Assembly: GCA_002506605.1 (NCBI GenBank) | Contig: DAXX01000040.1 | Location: 666 to 14,047, forward strand | Direction of reading: 5' to 3' | DNA: 13,382 nt | Source of the DNA: Thaumarchaeota archaeon UBA160 | GTDB lineage: Archaea > Thermoproteota > Nitrososphaeria > Conexivisphaerales > UBA164 | Part shown: one piece after another, positions 1 through 8,057 of the stretch | Layout: each line of letters starts with the position of its first letter | Numbering within the stretch: the first letter of the stretch is position 1 | The notes under the pieces: model-generated | Told to the model about the DNA's origin: nothing | The model's input: the letters and a program-made list of their open reading frames with translations, nothing else | The model's database searches: none | Translations under genes and position numbers: made by a program

Positions 1-986
1 AAAAGGTGCTTAATTTCTTTTTCAATTTTGCTACCATATTGGAACGCCTTTTTTCTTGCATAGATGATCTCCCTTGGCATACCCAAAATTTCTCCTATCT
101 TTCTAAGTCCAAGTTTATTAACCTTGTATACAAGTGGGAGCCCTCTTGCATTTCTAAAAAACGTCTTGAAAGCGTATGGGTATATCGGCTCAACACCAGC
201 ATAAAATATAGCCTTACTATCTCTTCTCATACCAGCTATAGCTTTCTTTATATCATTATCAAGAACATCTTCAAGCTTATCTAGGGTTATATAGTTGTAT
301 TTTCGGTATCCTCCAAACAATTCGTCTGCAAGCTGGCCTACGAGTAACACATCCTTTCCGTTCTCCTTTGCAATTTTACCTACAATGTAAAAACCAGATG
401 CTAAAGCTAACTCCATTACCGAAAAACCCAAGTCATATACTTTGTTTAGGGATTCTTTAAGCTCTTTTACTTCAATGATGTGTATCAAGTGTTCCAAACC
501 CATCATTTTCGCTCTTTCTTTTGAAATCATGATGTCTTCGCTTCCTTCAAATCCAACCGTAATTAGTAACGGTTCTAAATCCCTAAATACCCAAGCTAGC
601 AAAGAACTATCTAGCCCTCCTGAGTAAGCTATAGCTACTTTTTTCTTAATTAACTTTAAATATGATTTAAGAGTTCTAGCTAATCCTTCTAAAGAAAGGT
701 TAGTTTGCGGAGTAATAATGTTTCTATATAATTTTATTTTGTATTTGTTTTTAATCTCAGTATATGCAAACGTAATTTCGGGATTTAAATATCTTGAAAT
801 ATTAAATATTCCAGTGTAGTCATAACCTATGACCTCGGTACATTGACCCTTTGCCTGTATATAAAATTGAGATTCTTCTTTATCTATCTTTTTTAAAAGA
901 TCTTTTTCTTTAATTATTTGTCCTTCTAAGCTCTTTAAAGTTGAGTAACCACCAAAAACCTTTTCAACTTTAAGGTTCAAGTCCAA
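1..986 (-). CDS. Asparagine synthetase-like ATP pyrophosphatase without glutaminase domain (3' end off window)
   Basis: About 328 codons are visible and the C-terminus lies beyond the left edge. The frame has the PP-loop SGGLDSS at residues 122-128 and ADELFGGY at 220-227, both hallmarks of the asparagine synthetase C-terminal (AsnB synthase) domain, which adenylates a carboxylate such as aspartate before amide transfer. The first ~110 residues do not start Met-Cys and show no N-terminal-nucleophile glutaminase, so the protein probably uses free ammonia, a partner glutaminase, or another nucleophile. There is no ATG or GTG near the 5' end; only TTG codons at 986 and 980 fit, both inside the last codons of the helicase gene, so the two overlap by up to 17 nt and are probably co-transcribed. 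A purine-rich GAGAGG sits ahead of the start. Family is firm; the substrate is not known and the start is uncertain. Confidence 0.85.
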   Translation of the reverse strand, partial: MDLNLKVEKVFGGYSTLKSLEGQIIKEKDLLKKIDKEESQFYIQAKGQCTEVIGYDYTGIFNISRYLNPEITFAYTEIKNKYKIKLYRNIITPQTNLSLEGLARTLKSYLKLIKKKVAIAYSGGLDSSLLAWVFRDLEPLLITVGFEGSEDIMISKERAKMMGLEHLIHIIEVKELKESLNKVYDLGFSVMELALASGFYIVGKIAKENGKDVLLVGQLADELFGGYRKYNYITLDKLEDVLDNDIKKAIAGMRRDSKAIFYAGVEPIYPYAFKTFFRNARGLPLVYKVNKLGLRKIGEILGMPREIIYARKKAFQYGSKIEKEIKHL

Positions 987-3084
987 GCTTTTCTTTCGCC
1001 TCTCTTATTATTTTCTTAGCCATAACTGCGCTAATTCCTTTTACTTTTGTAGCAAGCTCTATCTCATTTGCCTGAGAGAGTTCTAGCAAATTATGGTAAC
1101 CGGCTTCAAATATAGCTCTAGCCCTTTTTCTGCCTATCTTGCTCAGGCTCGCAATGCTAGCGACATCCTCCTTTACTCCTTTGTATATTCTGATAAATGG
1201 CAAATCAAAAACTCCACTGCTGATTCCTATTACTCTTGCGAGTTTTGAATAAGAATAAACTATCCACCTTGAGGATTCTATTATTCTATAAAGATCTCCT
1301 GGCTCAACTCCGAACCTGTCTAAAAGTTCTTGTTCAGAAAACTCATTTACCCAGCCGTAGAGTGTAAGAAAAGTTCTAGAAGAGCAATCTTCGTCAAAGA
1401 AAGGTTCTAGTTCAAAGTTTGCATTAAGAAATTGAGTTAATTCAAGGTCGTCCTTTTTACGCGAAGAAAGTTTTGGCTCCATGTCTTCTGAGGAGGAAAG
1501 TAGACAAAGTATAGGCAAAGTAGGATCTTTCCATTTTTTTAATTCGTCTGCTGCTTTTATAAAAGAAAGAGCGGTACTAGGAGAAACGTATACTTTGGCT
1601 GTAAGATCTCCTAACGGAGTTGTTCTGTATTTTCCGTTTTTCGCAAGCATTATGAAGCCATTGCTGTGCAAAAACTTCAAAGATTCTGTAATCTGAAGCT
1701 CGAGATCTCCTTTTTGTTTAAAGTAAAGGGTCTTTTTAAAAAAGTCTTTTATTTCGTCTGACGCTGCATATCCGAGAACTGATATTAAAGCAAGAACCAT
1801 CGATGAGGGTCCTTTAAGCAAGAGTTTAGAAGTTATTGGTTCTGGCTCGCCTAAAGCATACGTTTCGAGGTAAGTATCTACTTGGTACTCGTCTTGAGCA
1901 AGTATTATGCATTTACCGATTTTATCGTACTTAGGCCTTCCAGCTCTGCCTGCCATCTGTTTGTATTCAATAACCTTTATAGGCTCTCTGCCTTCGTCGT
2001 TGTACCTATAAACAGAGTTTATTATAACCGTTCTCGCAGGTAAATTTACGCCAGCGGCAAGCGTTGGAGTGCTACATATTACCTTAATTTTGTTTTCTTT
2101 GAAGAGATTTTCTACTAACTTTCTGTAGCTTGCCGGAAGCCCTGCGTGATGGAATGCTACTCCTAAAGGTATCAAGCTTCTCAAAGTTTTTGTTAAAGTT
2201 GTATCCTCTTCTTCTTCAGGATAAACCTGCTCTATTGGAACTTGGGAATAATGCCTTGACACATAAGCCAGGGTCTTAGCTAGCTCAAGCGCTTTTTTTC
2301 TAGTCTCCGCAAATACTAGGCACTGGCCACCTTCTTTTAGCTCTTTGTATACTATATCTTGCAAAAGAGTTCCTTTCCTTTCAATAATATCTACTTCCCC
2401 ATTTTTGTAAACAAGCTTATCATCATAAGCAACGCCTTCTAAAAGAGTAACGGGCCGCCAATCATCATAAACTATTTGCATGTTTAACCACGAAGCAATT
2501 TCTTTATAATTTTTTACCGTTGCAGAAAGAGCTAGAACCTGAGTGTTGCTAAACCATGACATTATTTCTGTCAACACAAATTCGAGCGTCCCTCCTCTAG
2601 TTTCATCATCTAAAAGATGGACCTCATCAAATACAAAAAGTCCAACTTCCTCAAGCCATTTGACCTTATGCCTTATTATGGAGTCCAATCTTTCATTAGT
2701 TGTAACGACAATATTGTATTTGCTTAAATATGATGGATCTATGTTAAGGTCATCACCTGTGCTTATACCGACGTTAAGTGGCTTGCCTCTATCAATGTAT
2801 ATATCCTCAAAAAAGTCTTTAAATTCTTCGTACTTTTCGTTGGCTAATGCCTTGAGAGGGGTTATATATATTGCCTTTTTCTTTCTTTCTATAACCGTTT
2901 TTGATGCTGCCAGTAAGGCTATAAGCGTTTTGCCACTTGCAGTAGGCGTAACTACAAGCAAACTCTTTCCATCAAGTAGCCCTTTTTTAATTGCTTTTTC
3001 TTGAGGCGGCCATAGGTTTTCATAACCTTTTAGCGTTAGCTTATCTTTTACTATAGTTGGTATGTTAAGATCTTTCACGCGCAT
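970..3084 (-). CDS. hel308: ATP-dependent DNA helicase Hel308 (superfamily 2, Ski2-like)
   Basis: 704 residues, the usual Hel308 length. Motifs in order: Q-motif region LWPPQ (24-28), Walker A TPTASGKT (46-53), DEVH Walker B (153-156), SAT (187-189), motif V region around CSTPTLAAGVNLPAR (337-351), and motif VI QMAGRAGRP (376-384). A winged-helix and ratchet region follows, then a C-terminal helix-hairpin-helix domain with GRKRARAIFEAG at 651-662, matching the arginine-rich autoinhibitory/DNA-binding motif of Hel308. Family knowledge: a 3'-5' helicase that acts on stalled replication forks and helps recombination repair. The ATG at 3084 has no Shine-Dalgarno but a TATA-like box about 26 nt upstream, pointing to a leaderless mRNA separate from, or in addition to, readthrough from the S6e-EF-2-M50 operon. 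The next gene starts inside its 3' end. Confidence 0.95.
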   Translation of the reverse strand: MRVKDLNIPTIVKDKLTLKGYENLWPPQEKAIKKGLLDGKSLLVVTPTASGKTLIALLAASKTVIERKKKAIYITPLKALANEKYEEFKDFFEDIYIDRGKPLNVGISTGDDLNIDPSYLSKYNIVVTTNERLDSIIRHKVKWLEEVGLFVFDEVHLLDDETRGGTLEFVLTEIMSWFSNTQVLALSATVKNYKEIASWLNMQIVYDDWRPVTLLEGVAYDDKLVYKNGEVDIIERKGTLLQDIVYKELKEGGQCLVFAETRKKALELAKTLAYVSRHYSQVPIEQVYPEEEEDTTLTKTLRSLIPLGVAFHHAGLPASYRKLVENLFKENKIKVICSTPTLAAGVNLPARTVIINSVYRYNDEGREPIKVIEYKQMAGRAGRPKYDKIGKCIILAQDEYQVDTYLETYALGEPEPITSKLLLKGPSSMVLALISVLGYAASDEIKDFFKKTLYFKQKGDLELQITESLKFLHSNGFIMLAKNGKYRTTPLGDLTAKVYVSPSTALSFIKAADELKKWKDPTLPILCLLSSSEDMEPKLSSRKKDDLELTQFLNANFELEPFFDEDCSSRTFLTLYGWVNEFSEQELLDRFGVEPGDLYRIIESSRWIVYSYSKLARVIGISSGVFDLPFIRIYKGVKEDVASIASLSKIGRKRARAIFEAGYHNLLELSQANEIELATKVKGISAVMAKKIIREAKEKLGLEP

Positions 3085-3104
3085 CTATAAAATATTAAAA
3101 ATGG

Positions 3105-3114
3105 TTTTATTAAA
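3105..3114 (-). promoter_or_regulatory. Putative TATA box (box A) for hel308
   Basis: On the minus strand this reads TTTAATAAAA, centred about 26 nt upstream of the hel308 ATG in the 48-nt gap after the M50 gene. This is where a leaderless archaeal promoter would place it. The region is AT-rich, so the match alone is weak. Confidence 0.45.
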
Positions 3115-3132
3115 TTGCTTGCTAATCAATTT

Positions 3133-3705
3133 TCAATAAAAGCCAAAAATAGAGACTATAAAGAGCAATACTGAAACCACAAAGAGCATTCCCCAAATTT
3201 TTTTGCTCCAAACAAATATCTTCTTGCCATCAAGTATCGCTATTGGGAGCAAATTAAATAGAGCTATGAACGAATTAAAATAAACAGCCGTTATTAGGAA
3301 ATTAAAGCCAGATAAAGCTACAGGTAAAATTATAAGAGCCATTATTATGTTTACCAACGGCCCCCATGCAGCAATTTCACCCATAGTTTTTTCATCTGCC
3401 ATTCCGTAAATTACTGTTGCTCCAGGCGCTATTATCTTAAATGGAAGTATTGCAGTCACTAAAGTTAATATTGCCCACATCCACTGTATTCTGAATTCTG
3501 CATATAGGCCGTTCCTTATTGCAGAAAGTTTATGAGCGTATTCATGAAGTATAAAAGCCAGTATGAACAATATGCTGTTTATTATTAACCCAGAAGTTGA
3601 TACCGCGCTTAACCACGTAATTCCAACGATCCAAACTATAAACGAACCTAAGATAAGGTTTATTGTTTCTCTTTTGCTAGGCCCTGCACGATAATAATAG
3701 CTCAA
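3133..3705 (-). CDS. M50-family (site-2-protease-like) membrane metalloprotease
   Basis: 190 residues, strongly hydrophobic, with about five or six membrane segments (roughly 16-33, 37-53, 75-101, 112-132, 137-156, 170-189). HEYAH at 54-58 is the HExxH zinc motif inside a membrane helix, and NLLPIAILDGKK at 151-162 is the NxxPxxxxDG motif whose Asp (159) supplies the third zinc ligand. Family knowledge: M50 enzymes cut substrates within the membrane, often releasing anchored regulators. The compact form lacks PDZ or CBS domains. The start is TTG at 3705, only 2 nt after the EF-2 stop, with GAGGAG 5 nt upstream inside the last EF-2 codons; no ATG precedes the hydrophobic region. It is thus co-transcribed with S6e and EF-2. 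The substrate is unknown. Confidence 0.9.
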   Translation of the reverse strand: MSYYYRAGPSKRETINLILGSFIVWIVGITWLSAVSTSGLIINSILFILAFILHEYAHKLSAIRNGLYAEFRIQWMWAILTLVTAILPFKIIAPGATVIYGMADEKTMGEIAAWGPLVNIIMALIILPVALSGFNFLITAVYFNSFIALFNLLPIAILDGKKIFVWSKKIWGMLFVVSVLLFIVSIFGFY

Positions 3706-3707
3706 CT

Positions 3708-5900
3708 TTACTCCTCGTCTATGAACTCTTCCGGTTTGGGGACTTCAGGCGGCAACCCCTTTCTCTTTCTTATAGAAGCAATCAGTTGTCCAAGCATATT
3801 AGCTGGCACTGGAGCCCAACCTTTGAAGCTTGTATTCCATACAGCTTTGCCTGCAGTTGCGCCTCTCATTACTTCGGCAAGGTCAAAAGTTTCTGCTGCA
3901 GGAATTTCTCCTTGGACGATCGCAAATACATCCTTCTGTGTCATGTTGATTATTTTTCCGCGTTTACTAGTGATGACGCCTATCGCAGGACCGAGTATGT
4001 CCGCAACTCCTTTTACTTCTATAGAAAGTATAGGTTCTAAGAGCGTGGGTTTAGCTAAAAGCATCGCACCTAAAATAGCTCTCCTTGAAGCTGGCATAAG
4101 CTGTGCATACGTCCTATGTGCTGGATCTTCATGCGGCACAAAATGGTGTAAAATTACCTTAGCTCCTCTTACGTATTCATAAGCGAGAGGCCCATTTGTC
4201 ATTGCATCAATAAAGCCTGCCCTTAAACTATCCATGCTTTCTTGCAAGAACTGAACACCTTTTGTCTCATCAACAAACACATTTCCGCGTTCGTCAATTG
4301 CTACTACGCCTTTAGCTTCATCAGCATCCCACCCGTGATCTCTTAAGATTTTTGCTATTTGTTTTCTGTCCATGTTCTCATTTATCTGTCCAGTTATTAT
4401 CAGGTTGATTGTTTCTTCGTCTAGCGGCTCTACTCTAATGTAAACTTTGTTGTGCTTGTTTGGACTTTTAGCCATAACGGGGCCCGCTTTTGTAGTTATA
4501 GTTTCCCTATAATTTATGAGAGGTTTACTTGTTATTATTTCAATTCCTTGTTCTTGTATTAGCGTAGTTGCTATCTCAAGATGAAGCACCCCCATTCCAG
4601 AAAGAAGCGTTTCTCCTGTTTCTTGATTTATTGTTACAACAAGATTAGGATCTTCAAGATGCATATTCTGTAGAGCTTCTATAAGTCTTGGGAGATCTCT
4701 TGGGTTTTTAGGTTCAACCGCTATGGTAACAACCGGCTCACTAACATATTTTATGCTTTCAAAAGGTACTATATCTTTAATGCTTGATAACGTTTCTCCA
4801 GCAGATGCGTGCTGAAGGCCAAGCAATGCTGGCACGTTGCCCGCAGGCAAATATCCTACAATTTCTCTAAAAGGACCCATGAACATGCTTACGCTCTGAA
4901 CCCTTTCCTGTCTTTTTGAATTAATTAAGTAAAGCAGATCCCCATCCCTAACAGTCCCGCTAAAAAGCCTTCCAACTGCAACTGGACCAGCTTGCGGATC
5001 GACAACCACATTAGTTACCATCATTACAGTAGGACCGTTTTCGTCGCATTCTATCATTGCTTTATATATTTCGCTATTCGGGTCACCCTTCCATATTTTT
5101 GGTATTCTGTATTTTTGTGCAACATTTGGAGGCGGTATGTGTTTTATCACCATGGAAAGTATTGCCTCATGAAGCTGGAAATTCTCAACAAGTGGGGAAA
5201 TGTTTCCAGTGTTGTAAGCCTCATAGACATCCTTGAAACCCATGTTTTTCGCTTTAGCCATGCTAAGAGTAAATCCCCACCTGTCCTTTGAGCTACCAAA
5301 TGCTACGCTATCATTTGTTATGCTTACCTTGAACTTCTCCTTAAATTCAGGCTCAGCATAAATATCTATCAGTCTGTTAACATCGTTTATTATATTTGAA
5401 AGCCAAGCCTGCATTTTTTCAGGCGTTAATCTAAGTTCTTTTATTAACCTATCGATTTTGTTTATATAAAGAACTGGTCTTACTCTTTCATCTAAAGCCT
5501 GTCTTAACACTGTTTCGGTTTGAGTCATTACCCCTTCTACCGCATCAACCACCACGACGGCGCCATCAAGAGCTCTTAAAGACCTTGTCACTTTACCTGT
5601 AAAATCGATGTGTCCTGGTGTATCTATCATGTTAAATACGTAAGGTCTTCCTTCATATTCATAATAAAGCGTAACGTTAGCGGCTTTAATAGTCATCTGC
5701 CTTTTTTGTTCTAACTCCATATAATCTAAAGCTAGAGCTTGGCCTGCAACTGAAGGGCTGAGCATGCCTGCAGCGGCAAGTAAAGAGTCTGAGGTTGTAG
5801 TTTTCCCATGATCTACATGAGCTATAATACCAAAGTTTCTTATCTGTTCTTTATTTGAGATTACTTTGAGAGCTTCTGCTGTTGTCTTAAACCTTGGCAT
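3708..5900 (-). CDS. fusA: Translation elongation factor 2 (aEF-2)
   Basis: 730 residues, full length for archaeal EF-2. GTPase motifs: G1 AHVDHGKTT (27-35), G2 region with Thr70 in MTIKAANV, G3 DTPGH (93-97) and G4 NKID (147-150). Domains II-V follow, with GMGVLHLEI at 435-443 in domain III and the domain IV tip HEDPAHRTYAQ at 590-600, where His595 aligns by eye with the diphthamide histidine. EF-2 drives translocation of tRNA-mRNA on the ribosome using GTP. The gene starts inside the S6e coding end (14-nt overlap), with GAGGGTGA 8 nt upstream of the ATG, and is followed after 2 nt by the M50 protease gene. Two spots differ from the common consensus: RQMT instead of RGIT at G2, and RTYAQ after the diphthamide histidine. 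Confidence 0.97.
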   Translation of the reverse strand: MPRFKTTAEALKVISNKEQIRNFGIIAHVDHGKTTTSDSLLAAAGMLSPSVAGQALALDYMELEQKRQMTIKAANVTLYYEYEGRPYVFNMIDTPGHIDFTGKVTRSLRALDGAVVVVDAVEGVMTQTETVLRQALDERVRPVLYINKIDRLIKELRLTPEKMQAWLSNIINDVNRLIDIYAEPEFKEKFKVSITNDSVAFGSSKDRWGFTLSMAKAKNMGFKDVYEAYNTGNISPLVENFQLHEAILSMVIKHIPPPNVAQKYRIPKIWKGDPNSEIYKAMIECDENGPTVMMVTNVVVDPQAGPVAVGRLFSGTVRDGDLLYLINSKRQERVQSVSMFMGPFREIVGYLPAGNVPALLGLQHASAGETLSSIKDIVPFESIKYVSEPVVTIAVEPKNPRDLPRLIEALQNMHLEDPNLVVTINQETGETLLSGMGVLHLEIATTLIQEQGIEIITSKPLINYRETITTKAGPVMAKSPNKHNKVYIRVEPLDEETINLIITGQINENMDRKQIAKILRDHGWDADEAKGVVAIDERGNVFVDETKGVQFLQESMDSLRAGFIDAMTNGPLAYEYVRGAKVILHHFVPHEDPAHRTYAQLMPASRRAILGAMLLAKPTLLEPILSIEVKGVADILGPAIGVITSKRGKIINMTQKDVFAIVQGEIPAAETFDLAEVMRGATAGKAVWNTSFKGWAPVPANMLGQLIASIRKRKGLPPEVPKPEEFIDEE
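3711..3716 (-). promoter_or_regulatory. Shine-Dalgarno site for the M50 protease gene
   Basis: GAGGAG on the minus strand lies 5 nt before the TTG at 3705 and overlaps the last codons of EF-2. It supports the TTG as the true start and translational coupling to EF-2. Confidence 0.65.
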
Positions 5901-6255
5901 CCTTTAGTTCACCCTCAACAATAACAGCATTAACTTGATATGTGTCATCAGCTATTGTATTACCCCTAACAATTTTTCTTTTCTTTTCTCCTTCTCTTTT
6001 TGGCCTGAATCCAGGAGGTCCTGATAGAAGAACATATTTTTTAACAGGCCCTTCTATGTTAGGAACATGCGGAATTCCAGATTTATCTGTGCCGCCTGTT
6101 ATTTTAAATTTTATGTTTCCTAAACCTAGAGCGCTACCATCTATTATTTCTCCTATTTTTCTTCCTATTAAGACAGAACTTAAGTTGCCTTTTATATCAA
6201 TTTTTTTTGCCGTTCTAGTCTTGGGATCTGATAATACTAATTGTAAATCGCCCAT
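5887..6255 (-). CDS. rps6e: 30S ribosomal protein S6e
   Basis: 122 residues, the short archaeal form of S6e, which lacks the long C-terminal helix carrying the phosphorylation sites of the eukaryotic protein. Recognised by overall sequence: LVLSDPKTRTAKK near the start, the IGRKIGEIIDG stretch (30-40), the Gly-rich segment KITGGTDKSGIPH (51-63) and the basic region KREGEKKRKIVRGNTI (85-100). It is a small-subunit structural protein. It heads an apparent operon: its end overlaps the EF-2 start by 14 nt. A TATA-like box is centred about 28 nt upstream of the ATG and no Shine-Dalgarno is seen, which fits a leaderless message. In many archaea S6e is instead next to the aIF2-gamma gene, so pairing with EF-2 is a lineage-specific arrangement. 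Confidence 0.95.
   Translation of the reverse strand: MGDLQLVLSDPKTRTAKKIDIKGNLSSVLIGRKIGEIIDGSALGLGNIKFKITGGTDKSGIPHVPNIEGPVKKYVLLSGPPGFRPKREGEKKRKIVRGNTIADDTYQVNAVIVEGELKDAKV
5909..5916 (-). promoter_or_regulatory. Shine-Dalgarno site for EF-2
   Basis: GAGGGTGA on the minus strand, 8 nt before the EF-2 ATG and within the S6e coding sequence. It closely matches the archaeal GGAGGTGA consensus and fixes the EF-2 start at 5900. Confidence 0.7.
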
Positions 6256-6278
6256 GACGTTTTAATCCTATAAACAGG

Positions 6279-6288
6279 ATATTAAAAA
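6279..6288 (-). promoter_or_regulatory. TATA box for the S6e-EF-2-M50 operon
   Basis: Minus-strand TTTTTAATAT, 24-33 nt upstream of the S6e ATG and preceded by AACC where a BRE would lie. The spacing predicts transcription starting at or within a few nt of the start codon. Confidence 0.6.
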
Positions 6289-6316
6289 GGTTATCTACAA
6301 ATTAGCTTGTTTCTAA

Positions 6317-6323
6317 TAAAAAA
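6317..6323 (-). terminator. Possible T-run terminator after Tes
   Basis: Six consecutive T on the minus strand begin 3 nt past the Tes stop, within an AT-rich stretch of about 35 nt before the S6e promoter. Archaeal termination often uses such U-tracts without a hairpin. Weak evidence alone. Confidence 0.35.
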
Positions 6324-6325
6324 TT

Positions 6326-7984
6326 TTATGAGGATGTTTTAGTTAACAAACTTTTAGGTGTATAATTTATACCCATTCTCTTAAACAGGTTCTCATCTTT
6401 TGGATAGTGATAGTATGAAGACGGCCTAACATAGTAATCGTTCCTAAGCTTTCTGCCAGTTCTTTTTTCCCACTCCTCAATGCTTATAGAATATTTTTTC
6501 TGTATCCTATCCCTATACCATTCTGGTATTACATTAAATGTACAGAAAGGTATTATCCTATCATCTGGTGTAAGATAGTGAATATCGCATCTTCTAACTC
6601 TTTCTTCATCATGATTATATTTATCTTGAAAATGCATCATACCAACAAATAGCGATTTCATCTGAAGCTGTCCTAAAGAGCTGTAGTCGTGCTTTATTAT
6701 AATGTTAATTAACAGTCTTGTTAAGTTTAATCCTGAAGGCATCTTATTTTTATTAATAAAACGATGCAAGTTAGATATAACTGATAAGCCAACGAGTAAC
6801 TTATTTTCTCCTCTTTCTATTTTTTCAGCTTTGTCTTCAAAAAATTTTAAGAGTCCGTCAACGTCTACAAATCTAGTTATCGGTACCATTTTGCCATTGT
6901 CATTAAATATGTATGTTGCCGCGCCACATGCAAAATGAGTTGTAAGTTCATATTTAAGTTCCCCTGTCCAAGCTTCTATAAAACGCGATAATGGCATAGC
7001 TGCTGGCACAGGGAACCAATCTTCTGATTTAACTTCACCATCAGTTTGTTGTTCTATTCTTTCTATGACTTCAGGTATAGTTATCCTGAACCTTTCTCTT
7101 TCATGTTTTGGCACTCTTCCCACAAGCGAGACGGGTTGATAATTAATCCCCCTAACAATATCCATATTATAGAAAGCAAACCTAAGCATGTCACCCACTT
7201 CATGATCATTAACAGTTTTAATTACTGTAGGAACAAGAACCATTCCTAACCCAGCTTTTCTGCAATTGTTTAAGAGGTCAGGGATTTCCCAATAGTTCTT
7301 TGGATTGGTCTCAGGGGTTACTCCATCAAAGCTCACGTAAAGCGTATTCACGCCTGCTTCTCTTACCTGTTTACAAAGATCCGGTTTTCTTGAAAGGTTT
7401 ATACCATCTGAATTAAGTTGGATGTGCGTTATACCTTCTTCTTTAATTGCCTTTATTATATCAATTATATCATCTCTTACTGTAGGTTCACCGCCAGTTA
7501 TTTGAACTGCTACACCATGTATCGGTTTTTCGTTGAGTAAATTTCTTATCATTCTACGTATTTGATCTATGCTCGGTTCGTAAATATATCCAGCTTTTTC
7601 AGCATAAAAGAAACAGTACCAGCAATTGAGGTCGCATCTGTTTGTTACAACCAAGTTAGCTAAAGCGGTATGGCTTAGGTGATTGCTACAAAGCCCACAG
7701 CTAGCAGGGCACGTAATGTTATTAACAGTCGTTTTTGGATTTGATATTCCTATACCATCCCTAGCATATTTTGAAAAGCGTTCATACATTTCATATGATC
7801 CAAAATATACGTCTTCAAAATATCCGTGTTTAGGACATGTTTTGCCTATATAAACTACTCCATCTCGTTCAAATATCTCAGCATCTATGACTCTGTTACA
7901 TTCTGGACATATGCTCCTAGTCTTTCTTATGAATTTGATTTCTGATTTTTGCAGTGTCTGCTGTTTTTCTTCTACTAATACCAT
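6326..7984 (-). CDS. tes: Radical SAM tetraether lipid synthase (Tes / GDGT-MAS type)
   Basis: 552 residues. The radical SAM motif CDLNCWYC (Cys117, 121, 124) followed by FFYAEKAGYIYEP is the recognisable Tes signature seen in the methanogen homologue MJ0619. ITGGEPT (162-168) is the SAM-binding GGE motif. Other candidate metal ligands: CPEC (26-29) and Cys50 in the N-terminal rubredoxin-like part, CPASCGLC (92-99), and Cys353, Cys466 and Cys481 toward the C-terminus, consistent with the several clusters described for Tes. Family knowledge: it joins the terminal methyl carbons of two phytanyl chains, turning diether (archaeol) lipids into membrane-spanning tetraethers. It stands alone, between gdh and S6e, with its own TATA box. 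The ATG at 7984 is the first in frame and fits the leaderless spacing. Confidence 0.93.
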   Translation of the reverse strand: MVLVEEKQQTLQKSEIKFIRKTRSICPECNRVIDAEIFERDGVVYIGKTCPKHGYFEDVYFGSYEMYERFSKYARDGIGISNPKTTVNNITCPASCGLCSNHLSHTALANLVVTNRCDLNCWYCFFYAEKAGYIYEPSIDQIRRMIRNLLNEKPIHGVAVQITGGEPTVRDDIIDIIKAIKEEGITHIQLNSDGINLSRKPDLCKQVREAGVNTLYVSFDGVTPETNPKNYWEIPDLLNNCRKAGLGMVLVPTVIKTVNDHEVGDMLRFAFYNMDIVRGINYQPVSLVGRVPKHERERFRITIPEVIERIEQQTDGEVKSEDWFPVPAAMPLSRFIEAWTGELKYELTTHFACGAATYIFNDNGKMVPITRFVDVDGLLKFFEDKAEKIERGENKLLVGLSVISNLHRFINKNKMPSGLNLTRLLINIIIKHDYSSLGQLQMKSLFVGMMHFQDKYNHDEERVRRCDIHYLTPDDRIIPFCTFNVIPEWYRDRIQKKYSISIEEWEKRTGRKLRNDYYVRPSSYYHYPKDENLFKRMGINYTPKSLLTKTSS

Positions 7985-8005
7985 GATTTTGCATTACAAA
8001 AACTG

Positions 8006-8014
8006 ATTTAAAAA
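8006..8014 (-). promoter_or_regulatory. TATA box for tes
   Basis: Minus-strand TTTTTAAAT, 22-30 nt upstream of the tes ATG in the 73-nt gap after gdh. The position fits a leaderless transcript; no Shine-Dalgarno is visible. Confidence 0.55.
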
Positions 8015-8032
8015 CATTTTTTACAATTAAAC

Positions 8033-8047
8033 AAAAAAATGTAAAAA
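8033..8047 (-). terminator. Double T-run terminator after gdh
   Basis: On the minus strand T5 (8047-8043) and T7 (8039-8033) occur 11-25 nt past the gdh stop, before the tes promoter. Typical of archaeal U-tract termination; no stem is evident. Confidence 0.5.
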
Positions 8048-8057
8048 TTAATGGCGT

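Noticed and set aside
6..627. Plus-strand open frames of 92 and 61 codons at the left edge
   Set aside because: They lie antisense to the continuous asparagine-synthetase-like frame, which carries intact motifs.
2543..3004. Plus-strand open frame of 153 codons antisense to hel308
   Set aside because: Ser/Leu-rich shadow of the conserved helicase motif region; no motif, promoter or ribosome site of its own.
3721..4182. Plus-strand open frame of 153 codons antisense to the EF-2 C-terminus
   Set aside because: Shadow of conserved EF-2 coding sequence; its product resembles no family.
6300..6314. Short inverted repeat ACAA-ATTAGC-TTGT between tes and S6e
   Set aside because: Only four paired bases in AT-rich DNA; expected by chance.
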